In this document: one piece after another, positions 24,336 to 34,497 of the stretch
Layout: every line of letters starts with the position of its first letter
Position numbering within the stretch: position 1 is the first letter of the stretch
NCBI GenBank assembly: GCA_008704415.1
Contig: VXIS01000012.1
Location: forward strand, 1-64,000
DNA length: 64,000 bases
Origin: Sphaerosporella brunnea
Taxonomy: Eukaryota; Ascomycota; Pezizomycetes; Pezizales; Pyronemataceae
Direction: 5' to 3'
Made by a program: the position numbers and the translations under genes
The notes under the pieces: generated by a model
What the model was told of the DNA's origin: nothing
Database searches by the model: none
What the model saw: only the letters and a program-made list of their open reading frames with translations

Positions 24336-24644
24336 TGTGACATGGAATGTGCCACCCCACTCAACGGGTTCTCAAAGTTTACACCGGTATCGAGAACTCA
24401 ACCGTGAGCTCACACATTTTGAGCTTCGCGCTCCCACGTGTCATATTCAAAATGAACAATCAAGCTTCTACGCAATCTTGGCTTGGCCTGGAAGTCAGTT
24501 TCGTGCCCATACAAATACACCTTCAAATCGATCCATTTCAACTACCTAGCTGCACACAACTTATTTTCCACCATACAAGCTCGCCGGACCACACACCACG
24601 CATCTTACCACAACCAATTATACCAAACGAAACGAAACCACAAC

Positions 24645-25043
24645 ATGAAACCGGTCGGCACCTTCAAAGCCAGTACCACGCTAGGGGACAGGATCCAGCA
24701 GGCAATCGACTGCCGCCGCAAATACTCGCCTCCCCGGATTCCGATTGTTCTCGAACATGCCCACAGCACCAAGCGTCCACTTGTTCAGATTGCAAGGTCG
24801 CAGTTTCTGGTGCCGCCGGAGCTGCGGGTGGGAGAGTTTATGTACAAGATACGCAAGTCGATCAACATGCCGGCGGCGATTGCTGTGTATCTGATGGTCG
24901 ACGATTGCACGACAATCCCTAGCAAGACTTTGGGGGAGTACTATGAGGAGGCTAGGGACCCGGATGGGTGGTTGTATCTTGTGTGGGCAGAAGAGTCTAC
25001 TTTTGGCCACGTGGTCGCCGAGCAGGGGTGTGAGGTAATTTGA
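24645..25043 (+). CDS. Divergent Atg8/LC3-like ubiquitin-fold protein
   Basis: The 132-residue product resembles Atg8, the autophagy modifier that is cleaved by Atg4 and conjugated to phosphatidylethanolamine. Shared landmarks are RIPIVLEH near residue 31, QFLVPPELRVGEFMYKIRK (53-71; Phe replaces the usual Tyr before Leu), IYEE-like GEYYEEARDPDGWLYL (97-111), and ESTFG with the processing glycine at 121, followed by an 11-residue tail. Identity to ordinary Atg8 is clearly low, and no intron is visible although fungal ATG8 genes usually have some. It may be a retrocopy or a diverged paralogue. LINE remnants lie just upstream and a MITE downstream. The right-arm copy has lost the ATG and is frameshifted. 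Confidence 0.72.
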   Translation: MKPVGTFKASTTLGDRIQQAIDCRRKYSPPRIPIVLEHAHSTKRPLVQIARSQFLVPPELRVGEFMYKIRKSINMPAAIAVYLMVDDCTTIPSKTLGEYYEEARDPDGWLYLVWAEESTFGHVVAEQGCEVI

Positions 25044-25168
25044 GAGGCTTTGATCTTTGCGATGAGCCTTGCGGTAACTGTAGCCACAATACAATGACAT
25101 AGATAAACGGGTTACAAAGCAGGTGTACTGGATAGTTCTAGCCGTTTGGTTGATAAGCAATACCTATC

Positions 25169-25317
25169 CCCCGCAGTGTTAATACTGCCGAATTTCCCTA
25201 CATCACACTAAATTTGTATATAACGAAGGGTCAATTGACCCATCACCTTTATTATATAATTGCTAGACACACAATTAGTGTGATGTAGGGAAATTCGGCA
25301 GTATTAACACTGCGGGG
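25169..25317. mobile_element. MITE with long terminal inverted repeats
   Basis: A 149-bp non-coding element whose ends form a nearly perfect inverted repeat of about 43 bp (ccccgcagtgttaatactgc... against its complement). The centre is A/T-rich and holds the small palindrome gggtcaattgaccc. TA dinucleotides occur near both ends (25165-25166 and 25318-25319), which would fit a TA-target family such as Tc1/mariner, but the left junction has two extra bases. Its autonomous partner is not in the window. Confidence 0.75.
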
Positions 25318-25950
25318 TAGTACTCATAGATAATTAGTACAGCGAAATTTTTACTTCCCACAGCTGCGTCAGTTTGGTTAATAGGGCGGGCAAATCCAGG
25401 AGTCAGATTTTCCTTAAAAACCATAGTCATGAGAGACGTTAAAATTCTTCCACAAATATAACCCTGTGTGCTCGAACAGTCGAAGTTGGTGGTTGAGGAC
25501 TGTTTTCATGATAAAGAAAAAGTAGTGAGGGCCATTCTTACATACAAGACCAATGTTTTGGTACCGGTATATGAAGCTGGAGCCACAGGGTCAGAAATAG
25601 TGGGCTCGGGGTGCTTTGGCTGTAAAACCGGGGATCTCCAGACCAGAGTCAAAAAAACACCGAGCCTACACTGTGGGGGCACCTTTGTGTAGCTTCAGTA
25701 AAAGCGTGTTTGGGTGACTTCTGCTATAAATGGCAAACTTTCCAAAGTTACAAAGCAATTATGAATCATCGCCTCGACGTTGCAGGTGAGAAAAGCGTAT
25801 TTCGCTGTCCATCATACCATGAGCTACAAATCTCACCGTAAGGTTATGGTTGCTTATACTACACCGCAAAAAAAAGCCAAATCCCAAGCTCTGTGCCTCG
25901 CCTTGTGACGCCACCTTTTCATGGTCAACTTTAACCAAAAAGGGGAGGCC
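25318..25950. other. Spacer between MITE and small ORF, nothing seen
   Basis: Only short open frames are present. The segment about 25470-25690 is open but lacks motifs, and its right-arm copy is not open. Confidence 0.5.
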
Positions 25951-25958
25951 TATAAAAG
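25951..25958 (+). promoter_or_regulatory. TATA box of the 105-aa protein gene
   Basis: TATAAAAG, 71 bases before the ATG at 26030, in a position suited to direct transcription of that ORF. Confidence 0.6.
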
Positions 25959-26029
25959 ACCTTGAGCCAGTGGTGTGCGCCGTTCTACCTCTCAACCCAG
26001 TCAAGTTTAATCACAGAATCTCACCCACG

Positions 26030-26347
26030 ATGTCGTCGACCTGCCTGCTGCATTCCAAGAAAACCAGATCTTTCGACGAGATCTCTCCACGCATCACTCC
26101 TAACCCTAAACTGGGAGACGCAAAGACAATACCCGCTGTATCCTCAAGAGCCGATTACCGCCGGCTCTACAACCTAACCATGGGAGAAGCTACTGATCCC
26201 TTCGACGATGTATATCGTTCCGATTACCACGTGGAGCCCAGGGATGGCAAGGCCAAAAAGGGACCAAAAGTCTTGAGGGCCTTCCGGCGGGCTATCAAGA
26301 AACTCGACGATAGGGTGGCTTGCCTCGCTCGCCGTGGAGGGGACTAA
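26030..26347 (+). CDS. Small basic hypothetical protein (105 aa)
   Basis: An intact frame starts at an ATG in a favourable context (cacgATG) and has a TATA box 71 bases upstream. The product is Lys/Arg-rich, with a C-terminal helix-like stretch (VLRAFRRAIKKLDDRV). No signal peptide, membrane segment or known domain is seen. The right-arm copy (42540-42858) has one extra base after the ITPNP segment, which shifts its frame. Function unknown; a real gene is likely but not certain. Confidence 0.5.
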   Translation: MSSTCLLHSKKTRSFDEISPRITPNPKLGDAKTIPAVSSRADYRRLYNLTMGEATDPFDDVYRSDYHVEPRDGKAKKGPKVLRAFRRAIKKLDDRVACLARRGGD

Positions 26348-26655
26348 GAAGAGGCGTGGAGATAGGGAATGGGGGAAATCCAGTAGGCGTCATCATGTCC
26401 CCGGGTTTGATGGAGAGAGAAGATTCGTTGGGCTAGCTCGGTCAAAGAAGCTGTACTGACCTTTTTTGCAACAGACACAGTACAGCACTTTCCTCCAGGG
26501 GCTTATTTTCCTTAAGCCGTGACCTGAGCAAGCCCTCCGAAATTCGAGCCCGGGAACGTTGAAGGAGTCCGCCAGCTTTTTAGGCTAAATTCGGCATAGA
26601 GCAGGATTCAGTATTGAAAACTCTAAGCATTGGTTTTTGCTACGGAAAAGGTTCA

Positions 26656-27345
26656 GGGAGAGGTTTTGTTTTAATCATACTGTATTCGGCCGCTTGCGGC
26701 CATGCCATATATAGAAAGAAAAGACTGTGCTACACCCTAGGACTAAGCCTACTACTGGTGCCTGCGGCCCTTCTAAGGAAATATAAGCAAGGAAATCACA
26801 TTAGGTAAAGCGCCGCACCAAGGGGATTCGTCAAAAGCACGCCCAAGAGAAAAGAAGGAATGTCATAACATGATGCCACGAACCAACTTTGGTGGAGCCA
26901 GAAACACCTCCTTACACCTCTCATCCGCTAGCAGAGCACCAAGGTGGCGTTCCAACTCTTTTGCCTGCCATCTTTCGCGGCATCCTTCACCGCCTTCCAT
27001 AAATCCATCTGCTCCTTCTTCCACCTCTTGCACAACTTGAAATGGTGGCTGCGGGTCCGGGCGGCCCCACTGTCGCACCACAGCATTTGTCGTCCTCTCT
27101 GCCCCCGGTCTTATAAAGGTATGGACCGGTTGGGGCTTTACAAAGCCGTAGCTGGAAGAAGAGGGACGCTAGGGCTTTTCTGGTTTTGAAAGCAGCCAGG
27201 TCGATTTTTCTGCGGCGTTTGTAGTAGGATTTTGGCGTGCACTTTTTGGCCAGCCATGCTTCTCTGTCGAAGGTCTTTGCCTCAGTGATGCATCTTGCAA
27301 CGCGTGCCAGGGCCACCACTGATGCCTTAGCGAGAGGTGTATTTA
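26656..27345 (-). mobile_element. LINE 3' fragment with conserved terminal hairpin
   Basis: On the minus strand the frame reads TRKALASLFFQLRLCKAPTGPYL, shared with the LINE at 8048 (TPKALASRYYQLRLSKAPTAPYL). It is followed by a decayed finger, a charged tail ending in ADERCKEVFLAP, the 3' untranslated region, the hairpin ggccgcttgcggcc (26688-26701) and an A-rich tail. No target duplication was recognised. Confidence 0.75.
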
Positions 27346-28600
27346 GGTTATTTTGAGGCGGTTGTCCATGGCTAAAGTTCAGAATATAGGAGACTTAGTT
27401 CCAGAAAGAAAAATAACTTCTGCATTTTAAATGAGCGTCATAAACAACCCATTCATCAAGCTCGAGAAATCCCAGGCACAGCCTCATAACTACGTAAGCA
27501 GTTGGAAGCACCTCCGGTGGCGGTCGGTCGCGGAGTTGCTCCAGGAGGAGAAGGCGACGCCTGCTATCCTGGTGGGCTAGATCGCTGTGGGGCCGGAGGA
27601 CGCTTAGACAGCGGGGATCGGCCTGCTGGCCATGGCGGCTTTTCTGTTGGGGCTTTCCTTTTTTCTTTCTGATCTCTCCCGATTTTCCTTTTCTCTTTGG
27701 TATGCGGGGTGGCCGCAGTTGATACCTGAGGTGAGATCAATAAGGTGGCGGACGGGAGTTTGGTGGGGACGGGTGGAGGGTCTGCCATAGTATAAATATG
27801 CTGCATGCGGATAATACAAATGATTATACACGCACACAACTAAGTATATAGTCAGCAACCGGAGCTTCCAGGGCCGGGTACACCAACAACAGCCGTTGGC
27901 CGTCTCCAACCTAACTGCACATACGTACGATGCATTTTTCTCAAACCTCGCGGTAGCTTCACCGGAATATGGGGATATTCTCTGCAATGAGGTGAACTTG
28001 AAGCAAGCCGCCAGGGTGCTTCAGTATTGTGACAAAAAGGTCCCATCATTCACCTATTGGATTGGCACAGAAAACTCAGCCAGCTGATTTTGCTGGTGTT
28101 TATGCCAATCGGGATATATATTATAACAGTTGGCGGCGGTAATCGAAGATGGCTGGGGTTTTCCTAGGAGGGGAGATTGCAATATAGCCTGGATCCTATT
28201 CCAAATTCTGGGAAGGAAGTAGTTGTATATATCCATAGTTTCAAGGGCTAGAAGACATCATGGTGACGGTGGACATACATACGTGGACATCAAAAACTCG
28301 GCGTCGGCAGGGTACACTACTGAGCCCGGGTACAACGGCGGCCCGTAGATTTAAGATTCCCTTAGAGATTTGTACCTCCCCGGGGATTTGCTGTATTCGA
28401 GGACAAACGGGGCGACGTCCGAGGGCAGAAAGGGACCTTTCATCCAGGACACTTAACAACTCCCGCTTTCTTCTCAGCTCGAGACACACCACCAACAATT
28501 ACCAACATCCACCTCCCTTTACTCCCCATCCTCCGCCTCCTCCCGCCCCAGCTTCCCCCGCTCCCAGCCCCAGCTTCCCACTGTCAACGCTCAATAAGCA
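27346..28600. other. Intergenic region upstream of the repeat protein
   Basis: No convincing gene. The last 150 bases before the ATG at 28601 are strongly C/T-rich (cctcccgccccag...), as is common in fungal promoters and leaders. Confidence 0.5.
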
Positions 28601-30415
28601 ATGGAGCGGAAATATAGAAGCAGCTCACAGCAACCCAGCGCTCCTCCAGGTTCTTCCGGGAGTGGATCTGGGGTAGAGGCTTCTTTGCCTCACTACGCGC
28701 CCTCCACCCCCCACGAATCGGGTGCAACGGCGTCTCCTCTCACTGGGGAAGAGTCAGTGGCCTCGCCTCAACATGGTATCCCCCATTCTCTGCAGCCGCC
28801 GCATCACCCTACTCTTCCTATGACGGAGAACCAACCTGATCACACTTCAGAATTGGGATCAATTGTCCAGGAGCGACCAGATTCCTCCGAGGCTGCTCAC
28901 AGATTACAGGGGGCGCTCAATGAGCACCTGGTGATGGCTCAGAACCCTCAAGGTGTCCCGGACATGGCGCATCCACTTGCATCCGTTGATCCTCCTCCCC
29001 TAGGAGGCGTATCACCAGTGGTTCACTCGCCTGAGCCTCCTTGTCCGCATCTTGGACAAGCATCGTTCCTGCCTTCTCGTTCTCGGCTCCCGGGCCACGC
29101 TGGTACAGAAGACACGATGTTCAGCCAGACGGTTTCTCAAGGTCACCCTGAGGATGCTTGTGATTACTATGAGGATTTGGACGACCCCGATACGAAGGAT
29201 GCCGGAAAAAAGCCTTCCAGCGACGATCTGGGTCCAACATTCTCTGCAGGAAGCTGTACCAACCGCTTTCCTCCGAGACCTAGCCACGATTCTGTTTCGG
29301 CTTCTTCCTTTCAGGTGATGGTCCGTGGACTTGTCGAGTCAGATGCCAAGTCGAAGGCGGCACAGAGGAGCGAGTACACTGTGATGCACCCCGAGCGCCT
29401 CAAGACTTTGGGCAAGCTTGAGGGCTCATACAACCCCCAGCCGCCCACCGGTACAACTAGAGCGAAGGACCTCAATCGTCTCCCTAGTACCATCCTCAAC
29501 AACCTCTTCGGGCAACATTCAGATCCTTCCGACTACCCCCCAAAGCTCGTCGCAATGGAGCCCCCAGAGAAGGAATGGGCCAACCGTCTCAAGCCTCGCC
29601 TTGTTACGCCCAGCAACATCCACGTCGTAGGAGCAGTCGTCAAGACAGCGGGATCGACCTCCCTCAACCCTACTGCGGCCGAGGCTGAATGGAAGTTGTC
29701 CATTCTCGAGGAAGAGCGCGCGCTTTACGCAACAAAGGAAGATGACGCAAAGCAGAAGGCGGGAACATTGCGCACCTTCGCGGAACTCGATGAGTCTGAA
29801 GACTGGAGGGCCGTCAAGGACAAAGCAGCTGAAGCTGCTGAAGAGGAGTACTGGAGGAACCGTGCAAGGGTATTCGGTGAGTGGGTCAAAGAGTGGGACC
29901 GCAAGATTCAAGACACCAAGGAGTACCTGCGCAAGCTGCAGAAGGATGGTCAGAAGGATGGTCATCGTTTGAACAATGTCACCGAGCGGAACTTTGCTGG
30001 ACCTCAGCAGGCAGTTTTTGAGTCCGGTTTCAATGGAAACATTGCTAGACCTCAGCAGGCAATCTTTGAGTCCGTTGCCGACGAAAACATTGTTGGATCT
30101 CAGCAGGCAGTTTTTGAGTCCGGTTTCAATGGAAACATTGCTAGACCTCAGCAGGCAATCTTTGAGTCCGTTGCCGACGAAAACTTTGCTGGACCTCAGC
30201 AGGCAGTTTTTGAGTCCGGTTTCAATGGAAACATTGCTAGACCTCAGCAGGCAATCTTTGAGTCCGTTGCCGACGAAAACATTGTTGGATCTCAGCAGGC
30301 AGTTTTTGAGTCCGGTTTCAATGGAAACATTGCTAGACCTCAGCAGGCAATCTTTGAGTCCGTTGCCGACGAAAACATTGTTGGATCTCAGCAGGCAGTT
30401 TTTGAGTCCGACTAG
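28601..30415 (+). CDS. 604-aa protein with C-terminal 16-residue repeats
   Basis: A single uninterrupted frame. Residues 1-210 are Ser/Pro/His-rich and probably disordered. About 230-360 contains short structured-looking blocks (MHPERLKTLGKLEGSYNPQP, NRLPSTILNNLFGQ). About 360-460 is strongly charged and helical (EAEWKLSILEEERALYA; EYWRNRARVFGEWVKEWD), likely a coiled coil. From 29990 to 30412 follow four 96-bp units plus a partial one; each unit encodes two 16-residue repeats of the form N-[IF]-[AV]-[RG]-[PS]-QQA-[VI]-FES. The units are almost identical at DNA level, so they expanded recently or are homogenised. No family was recognised, no signal peptide is seen, and the right-arm copy has the same length. 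Confidence 0.75.
   Translation: MERKYRSSSQQPSAPPGSSGSGSGVEASLPHYAPSTPHESGATASPLTGEESVASPQHGIPHSLQPPHHPTLPMTENQPDHTSELGSIVQERPDSSEAAHRLQGALNEHLVMAQNPQGVPDMAHPLASVDPPPLGGVSPVVHSPEPPCPHLGQASFLPSRSRLPGHAGTEDTMFSQTVSQGHPEDACDYYEDLDDPDTKDAGKKPSSDDLGPTFSAGSCTNRFPPRPSHDSVSASSFQVMVRGLVESDAKSKAAQRSEYTVMHPERLKTLGKLEGSYNPQPPTGTTRAKDLNRLPSTILNNLFGQHSDPSDYPPKLVAMEPPEKEWANRLKPRLVTPSNIHVVGAVVKTAGSTSLNPTAAEAEWKLSILEEERALYATKEDDAKQKAGTLRTFAELDESEDWRAVKDKAAEAAEEEYWRNRARVFGEWVKEWDRKIQDTKEYLRKLQKDGQKDGHRLNNVTERNFAGPQQAVFESGFNGNIARPQQAIFESVADENIVGSQQAVFESGFNGNIARPQQAIFESVADENFAGPQQAVFESGFNGNIARPQQAIFESVADENIVGSQQAVFESGFNGNIARPQQAIFESVADENIVGSQQAVFESD
29990..30412 (+). repeat. Coding tandem repeat, 96-bp units (4.4 copies)
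   Basis: Units start at 29990, 30086, 30182, 30278 and 30374 (partial). Units alternate between a gctggacct and a gttggatct start, so the true higher-order period may be 192 bp. Confidence 0.9.
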
Positions 30416-31946
30416 CCAAATGCAGATTAGCACCATTTTTCTGCATTAGTCATCGCTCTACTAGCCGCTTTTTTCAAGTCGACTTCATCTCTGTGTCAAG
30501 GAGTGAGTCTTCTTTTAACCGAGTGCTTTGTTTACTATTACTATTACTAACACTGCCTGCAGGTTCAACTTTCTTCAACTACTGCGATTTCCTTTTTCTT
30601 TGTTGTTCAGTCGTCTTAATGGAATACTCTACACCTCTGCGTTTCTTGTCCTCCACACGAGGGCACTGCTCTGTCGTGCCAACCGTGAACGGAAAAACGT
30701 AACCTTTTCGGTGTTAGTTCAGAGCCCTAGCCTGGCAACACGGTATAAACCCTTCCAAAGCAGAACTTCTGGCTCGCGCTCGGTGAGTACTAAACACGTG
30801 ATTAAAAGCAATACCCAGGCCGGTGCGAAGCCTGCCGCCAACTAGTTTTCCTAATGCTATGTCGTGCCCAGCTAGAATATAACAGCACCGGTGCACCCTT
30901 GCATGCTACTCGGAGTACGATATAATCTTTATATCTTGCCGAATATAGAAGCCAGAATGCCAGAAATTTGTGGAAAGAATTGACAAATAGTAAATCTCTC
31001 TAGGACCACCTTTCCACTCTGGTATAAGAACAGCAGTGTTTCGAATTCCTGGCAATAAAAAACCAGATTCGAGTCCCCAGTGAAGTGAACGCCAAAGCCA
31101 GTCTTTCCCGCCTGTTTTCGTGATCAAGACCATGAGGCCATCACCGGAACTTTCAACCTTAGATAACAGTTCAGGCCTGACAAAATTAGAGAGTGAATAA
31201 TCATTCTGGAACAGCTTGATTAATTGCTCCCCGTGGAAGAAGAGAGGCTGGGGTCTCAAGCAAGGACTCCGGAGGGTCCCAGCCAAATTCACACCACGCC
31301 TGCACGCCCGCCGCCATGGCTCTATCTCGGTCTGGCTGATAGCATGGCACCGGTGCTGGTTGTCAGGTTTTTTATATAGCCTTTGCATTCCCTTTCCTTC
31401 AGGTATTGCTCGCCGTTTGCTGGAAACCTTCTTTAACGTAGCTTCAAGGAGCCAGAGGTTTTCCCGCCGTCACGGGCGTCGACATCACTGGGCCGTCCCA
31501 GCAGTTTCCCTCGGACGAAGGCCGACAATCCCCAAACAATATCCCCTCAGCTGCCTGCAGCATCCAGGCAAAAGGATTTGGACCAGCCCACAACACTACC
31601 ACCTCCCACCTTCTCCCACCGTCACGTGTCTTCATCGCTTTCCCCACACACAGTCGATCTCATTGCTTGCCTTCGACCTTCAATCCTCCCAGTTCCCCCA
31701 CCTCCACCTTCCTCCGCCTCAAGAGTCTCATCCTTCTTTGTACCCTCCCCCAACTTAGCCCCCTCCCTTACATTCCTAACCCCCGCCTGCCCAGAGATCA
31801 CCACCCCCCCCCCCCCCCCGAGTTCATTCACTTCTGTGCTTGCTTGCAGCTCTCCTTTCCTTCGTCTAGCGCGCGGGCATCGATCTTCGAGCAAGCCACT
31901 GAAGCAAGGACAGAGCACATACCCGCCCCTAATCTGTCGTTCAAGG
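30416..31946. other. Region between the repeat protein and the 527-aa gene
   Basis: No convincing gene. Bases 31580-31860 are strongly C/T-rich and include a 16-C tract at 31804-31819. This segment is probably promoter and 5' leader of the gene starting at 32004. Confidence 0.5.
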
Positions 31947-32000
31947 GTAAGTATCAACAACTGGCATCCTCTCCCGCTGTGCTAACGCACGGCATATTAG
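31947..32000 (+). other. Probable 5' leader intron
   Basis: The donor gtaagt and acceptor atattag bound 54 bases ending three bases before the ATG at 32004. Size and ends match the coding introns of the same gene. Confidence 0.55.
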
Positions 32001-32003
32001 AAC

Positions 32004-33860
32004 ATGTTTCGCACGATCCTACAGAACACGCCTTGTAAGTTCCTCCGCCATCATTCATATTCCTGATCCGTGCTAAGATTCGTTCAGTTGCTAGAAAGCT
32101 GGACGTGTCTATCCGCAAATTGGACAAGGTGCAGCGGGGAACTGGTAAGTTCATGCGTTATCACTCACCTTGCGTGTGTGTGTGTGTGTGTCTGTGTGAT
32201 GCTTCATGTCCCATTCGAAGATTGGTAGCTGATATGTTTCCACAACTAGGAGCGACTAATTTGAGCATCATCGCCATCAGTGGTGGGGGCCCCTACGGTC
32301 TTAGCTATCCTTCTCGCAGCTACTCACAGATCCCAGACTCTACCGACAACAACCCTCAGACTCACGGAAGGGTTCACGGTAAGCTCGTTCCACCAATCAA
32401 TGTTTTTTTCCTGTTCATACTGACTCGCTTTCAAACTCAGCTGCGGTGAAGCGCATCAAGAAATTTTCACGGTCTACGCTGTCGAAACTCAAGAGCCCTG
32501 GAGAGGCCCAGAACACCAGTTTTCAGATAGACTTGATCAGTCAGTTTGATACTACCGAGGCTCTCGTAATGCAGGGATTGGAGGAATTGGCTAGGCCCAA
32601 CGCTCTCAACGAGCAGATGAACTTCGACAGCCAATTCGGCGACCTTACTCAAGCTGAAGACTACGCCGAGGAACCCGAGACCCAGGCTCCTTACATGAGG
32701 AACGTCAGACTGGAGAACGGTAGGTTTCTTTTTACATTATTTTATCCTCACCAGGGCTAATAGATATTGCAGTGGTGGCCAGTGGGCGCATGTTTCCGAA
32801 CCTTTTCCATTGCCTTCTTGCGTTATGTGCCGACGAACTTACGGGGTCCCAATTTCATGGGACCCTGTACCAGTTTGCCCGCCAGTGCTGGGGGGATGAA
32901 ATTCCACCACGCCCTTGGGTTCCCAGCACGCTGCCTGCGGAATATGACCCGACCGACCCCAGCGCCGGAAAGTTCGTCAGCTTGCATTCTCTGTTTCTCG
33001 CCGTGATGAGGAATGGTGGCTCGCACCTCATCACCCACAACGCCCAGTGGGACTACATTGGCGCAATTTTCGGCTTCGAAGACGGATACATCGTCTACTA
33101 CCTCTACAACCGTTATCTCCTCTGTTACGAGGTCTACTCGCAGATGGTGAAAGCCTTCTACTGGAACATCCATCCGTCCACGTCGAGGATTAGATTTGGT
33201 GATTCCCCGCGGCTGACTTTCTTGGACGGCCACCGTTTCGTTGACCTGTCCAAACGCCCTCCGAGGAGCTACGAGGCGGAACGTGAGGTTCTTCTTGCTG
33301 TCATCAAAAAGCAGAGCGCCGAAGCTTCCGACGATCTTGCGTTCAGATATACTGACCTCACCACGGAGCCGCCCTCCTCGTTCGCCAGAGTCAAAGACGT
33401 CGTCTACCCGGAGGAAGCCTTCGACGTGTACGACAGGCCCCAGAACTACGATCTGGCTACCATTGACGGCAAGGTCGCTGCGAATGCGTTCCTGCACCAG
33501 GCTCGTGAGGGTGTAACTTTGGGTGCTTCAAGGTACGTTCCGCCGCCCCAGCGGATCCTCGAGCAGGACGAGAGCGGCTACGAATTCCTGGACGACGAGC
33601 GTCACCAGCTCAACTCATTCCGCGATTTCTACCCCGCGTCGTATGCTACGCCCACCCAATCCGACGCTGAAGAGCTGTTCGCCAAGTTCGGTATCGCTCC
33701 CCACAAGGAGGAGGAGGAGCAGGTCCCCGACCCGGAATTGACGTTTGCTGAGTGGTTCGGCATGTACGGAATCGAGGGGGCCAAGCTGGCCTGGCATGAG
33801 TGGATCGTTTCCGACATCGGAATGCTCCATCGTGTTCTCCAGAACGTTGCGGCCGACTGA
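32004..33860 (+). CDS. Hypothetical protein, 527 aa, five exons
   Basis: Exons run 32004-32034, 32088-32144, 32250-32378, 32441-32719 and 32773-33860. Every junction is GT/AG, donors are gtaagt, gtaagc or gtaggt, and the frame is intact throughout. The N-terminal 35 residues (MFRTILQNTPFARKLD) are basic and amphipathic and could be an organellar presequence; a basic stretch (VKRIKKFSRSTLSKLK) follows. The large last exon encodes a folded-looking domain rich in aromatic residues (YIVYYLYNRYLLCYEVY; WDYIGAIFGF) and an acidic C-terminus. I do not recognise the family. The right-arm copy carries one extra base near its C-terminus and ends in a different sequence. Confidence 0.78.
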
Positions 33861-33908
33861 ATTGATTGAGAGATTCGCTTTCTTTCTGTTTTGCAAATTG
33901 TGTGATGG

Positions 33909-33932
33909 TTTTTTTTTTTTTTTTTTTTTTTT
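33909..33932 (+). repeat. 24-T homopolymer
   Basis: Lies just after the stop of the 527-aa gene. The right arm has only four A at the mirror position (about 34998-35001). Confidence 0.95.
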
Positions 33933-34135
33933 CGTTTGACATGCAGTAGTTTACTGGTTTGCAGAGGTGGTGAGTAGCTCTTCCGTGGGGACTGTCACTG
34001 ACAGGACGTCTAGATCCAGGGAAACGCTGTGCTCTCGGTCACAGCATAACTCACATGGTGGCCAACCTGGGAAGACCCCGCAACAACCCAATCCCGTTCT
34101 CAATCCGGCACAGCCAACGATCCTCCTCCCCGGTC

Positions 34136-34143
34136 TATAAAAG
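34136..34143 (+). promoter_or_regulatory. TATA box directed at the palindrome axis
   Basis: TATAAAAG is followed by about 200 bases of C/A-rich leader-like DNA and an ATG at 34341. The frame from that ATG enters the TAC microsatellite and the axis. The mirror box is on the minus strand at about 34789-34796. The gene that belongs to it appears to be cut by the axis. Confidence 0.5.
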
Positions 34144-34394
34144 CCCAGCTCCATCCCATTTTCCCCGAACCCGCCTTCCACGAGCCACACGAAGCTAACT
34201 GAGCACGGATCGAGCCGAGGAAAACCCCACCGCCAACGCTCGCCAACACACACGTTTTTCCCCATAGCCACAGCCCGAGCACGCAAGATCGACCACACTC
34301 GAGGCAGCTAGGTAAATCGGTTGGTTCCGCAGACAACGCTATGGTAGTTTTCTCCTTCAAAGAACCTCATGCGGTGAGCCGGGATGCGCCGATA

Positions 34395-34440
34395 CTACTA
34401 CTACTACTAGCTACTACTACTTACTACTATCTACTACTAC
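34395..34440 (+). repeat. Imperfect (TAC)n microsatellite left of the axis
   Basis: Runs of tac are interrupted by tag, tt and tat steps. The mirror tract at 34496-34541 is an uninterrupted (tag)n run. A true palindrome would carry the same interruptions on both sides, so at least one side is a poor consensus. Confidence 0.85.
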
Positions 34441-34494
34441 TCTCCATCCTTGATCGCGCGCCGCCTCGGCGAGGCGGCGGCGATCAAGGATGGA

Positions 34495-34497
<3 letters not shown>
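34436..34497. other. Axis of the palindrome (3-nt spacer hairpin)
   Basis: The eight bases gccgcctc (34460-34467) face gaggcggc (34471-34478) across the three bases ggc, and the pairing continues outwards through ctctccatccttgatcgc and its complement with one or two mismatches. The spacer is far too short for two separately integrated copies and is what fold-back synthesis at a short inverted repeat produces, either in the cell or during library preparation or sequencing. Confidence 0.9.

Larger units (their letters stand above)
4771..34467. repeat. Left arm of a giant inverted repeat (palindrome)
   Basis: The stretch is matched base for base, in reverse complement, by the right arm. Pairs of equivalent positions add up to 68938 at the axis, 68912 at 32.1-32.8 kb, 68897 at 27.6-31.2 kb, about 68784 at 17.2 kb and 68771 at the outer end, so the left arm is 167 bases longer overall. 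Most differences are single-base indels in homopolymers. Every feature between these limits therefore occurs twice. The outer limit is set by the end of the window, not by loss of similarity. Confidence 0.97.

Noticed and set aside
29519..30449. Antisense and +2 frame ORFs over the 16-residue repeats (LLDLSRQFLSP, LKNCLLRSSN repeats)
   Set aside because: They arise from the repeated DNA of the real gene and lack independent start, splice or codon support.
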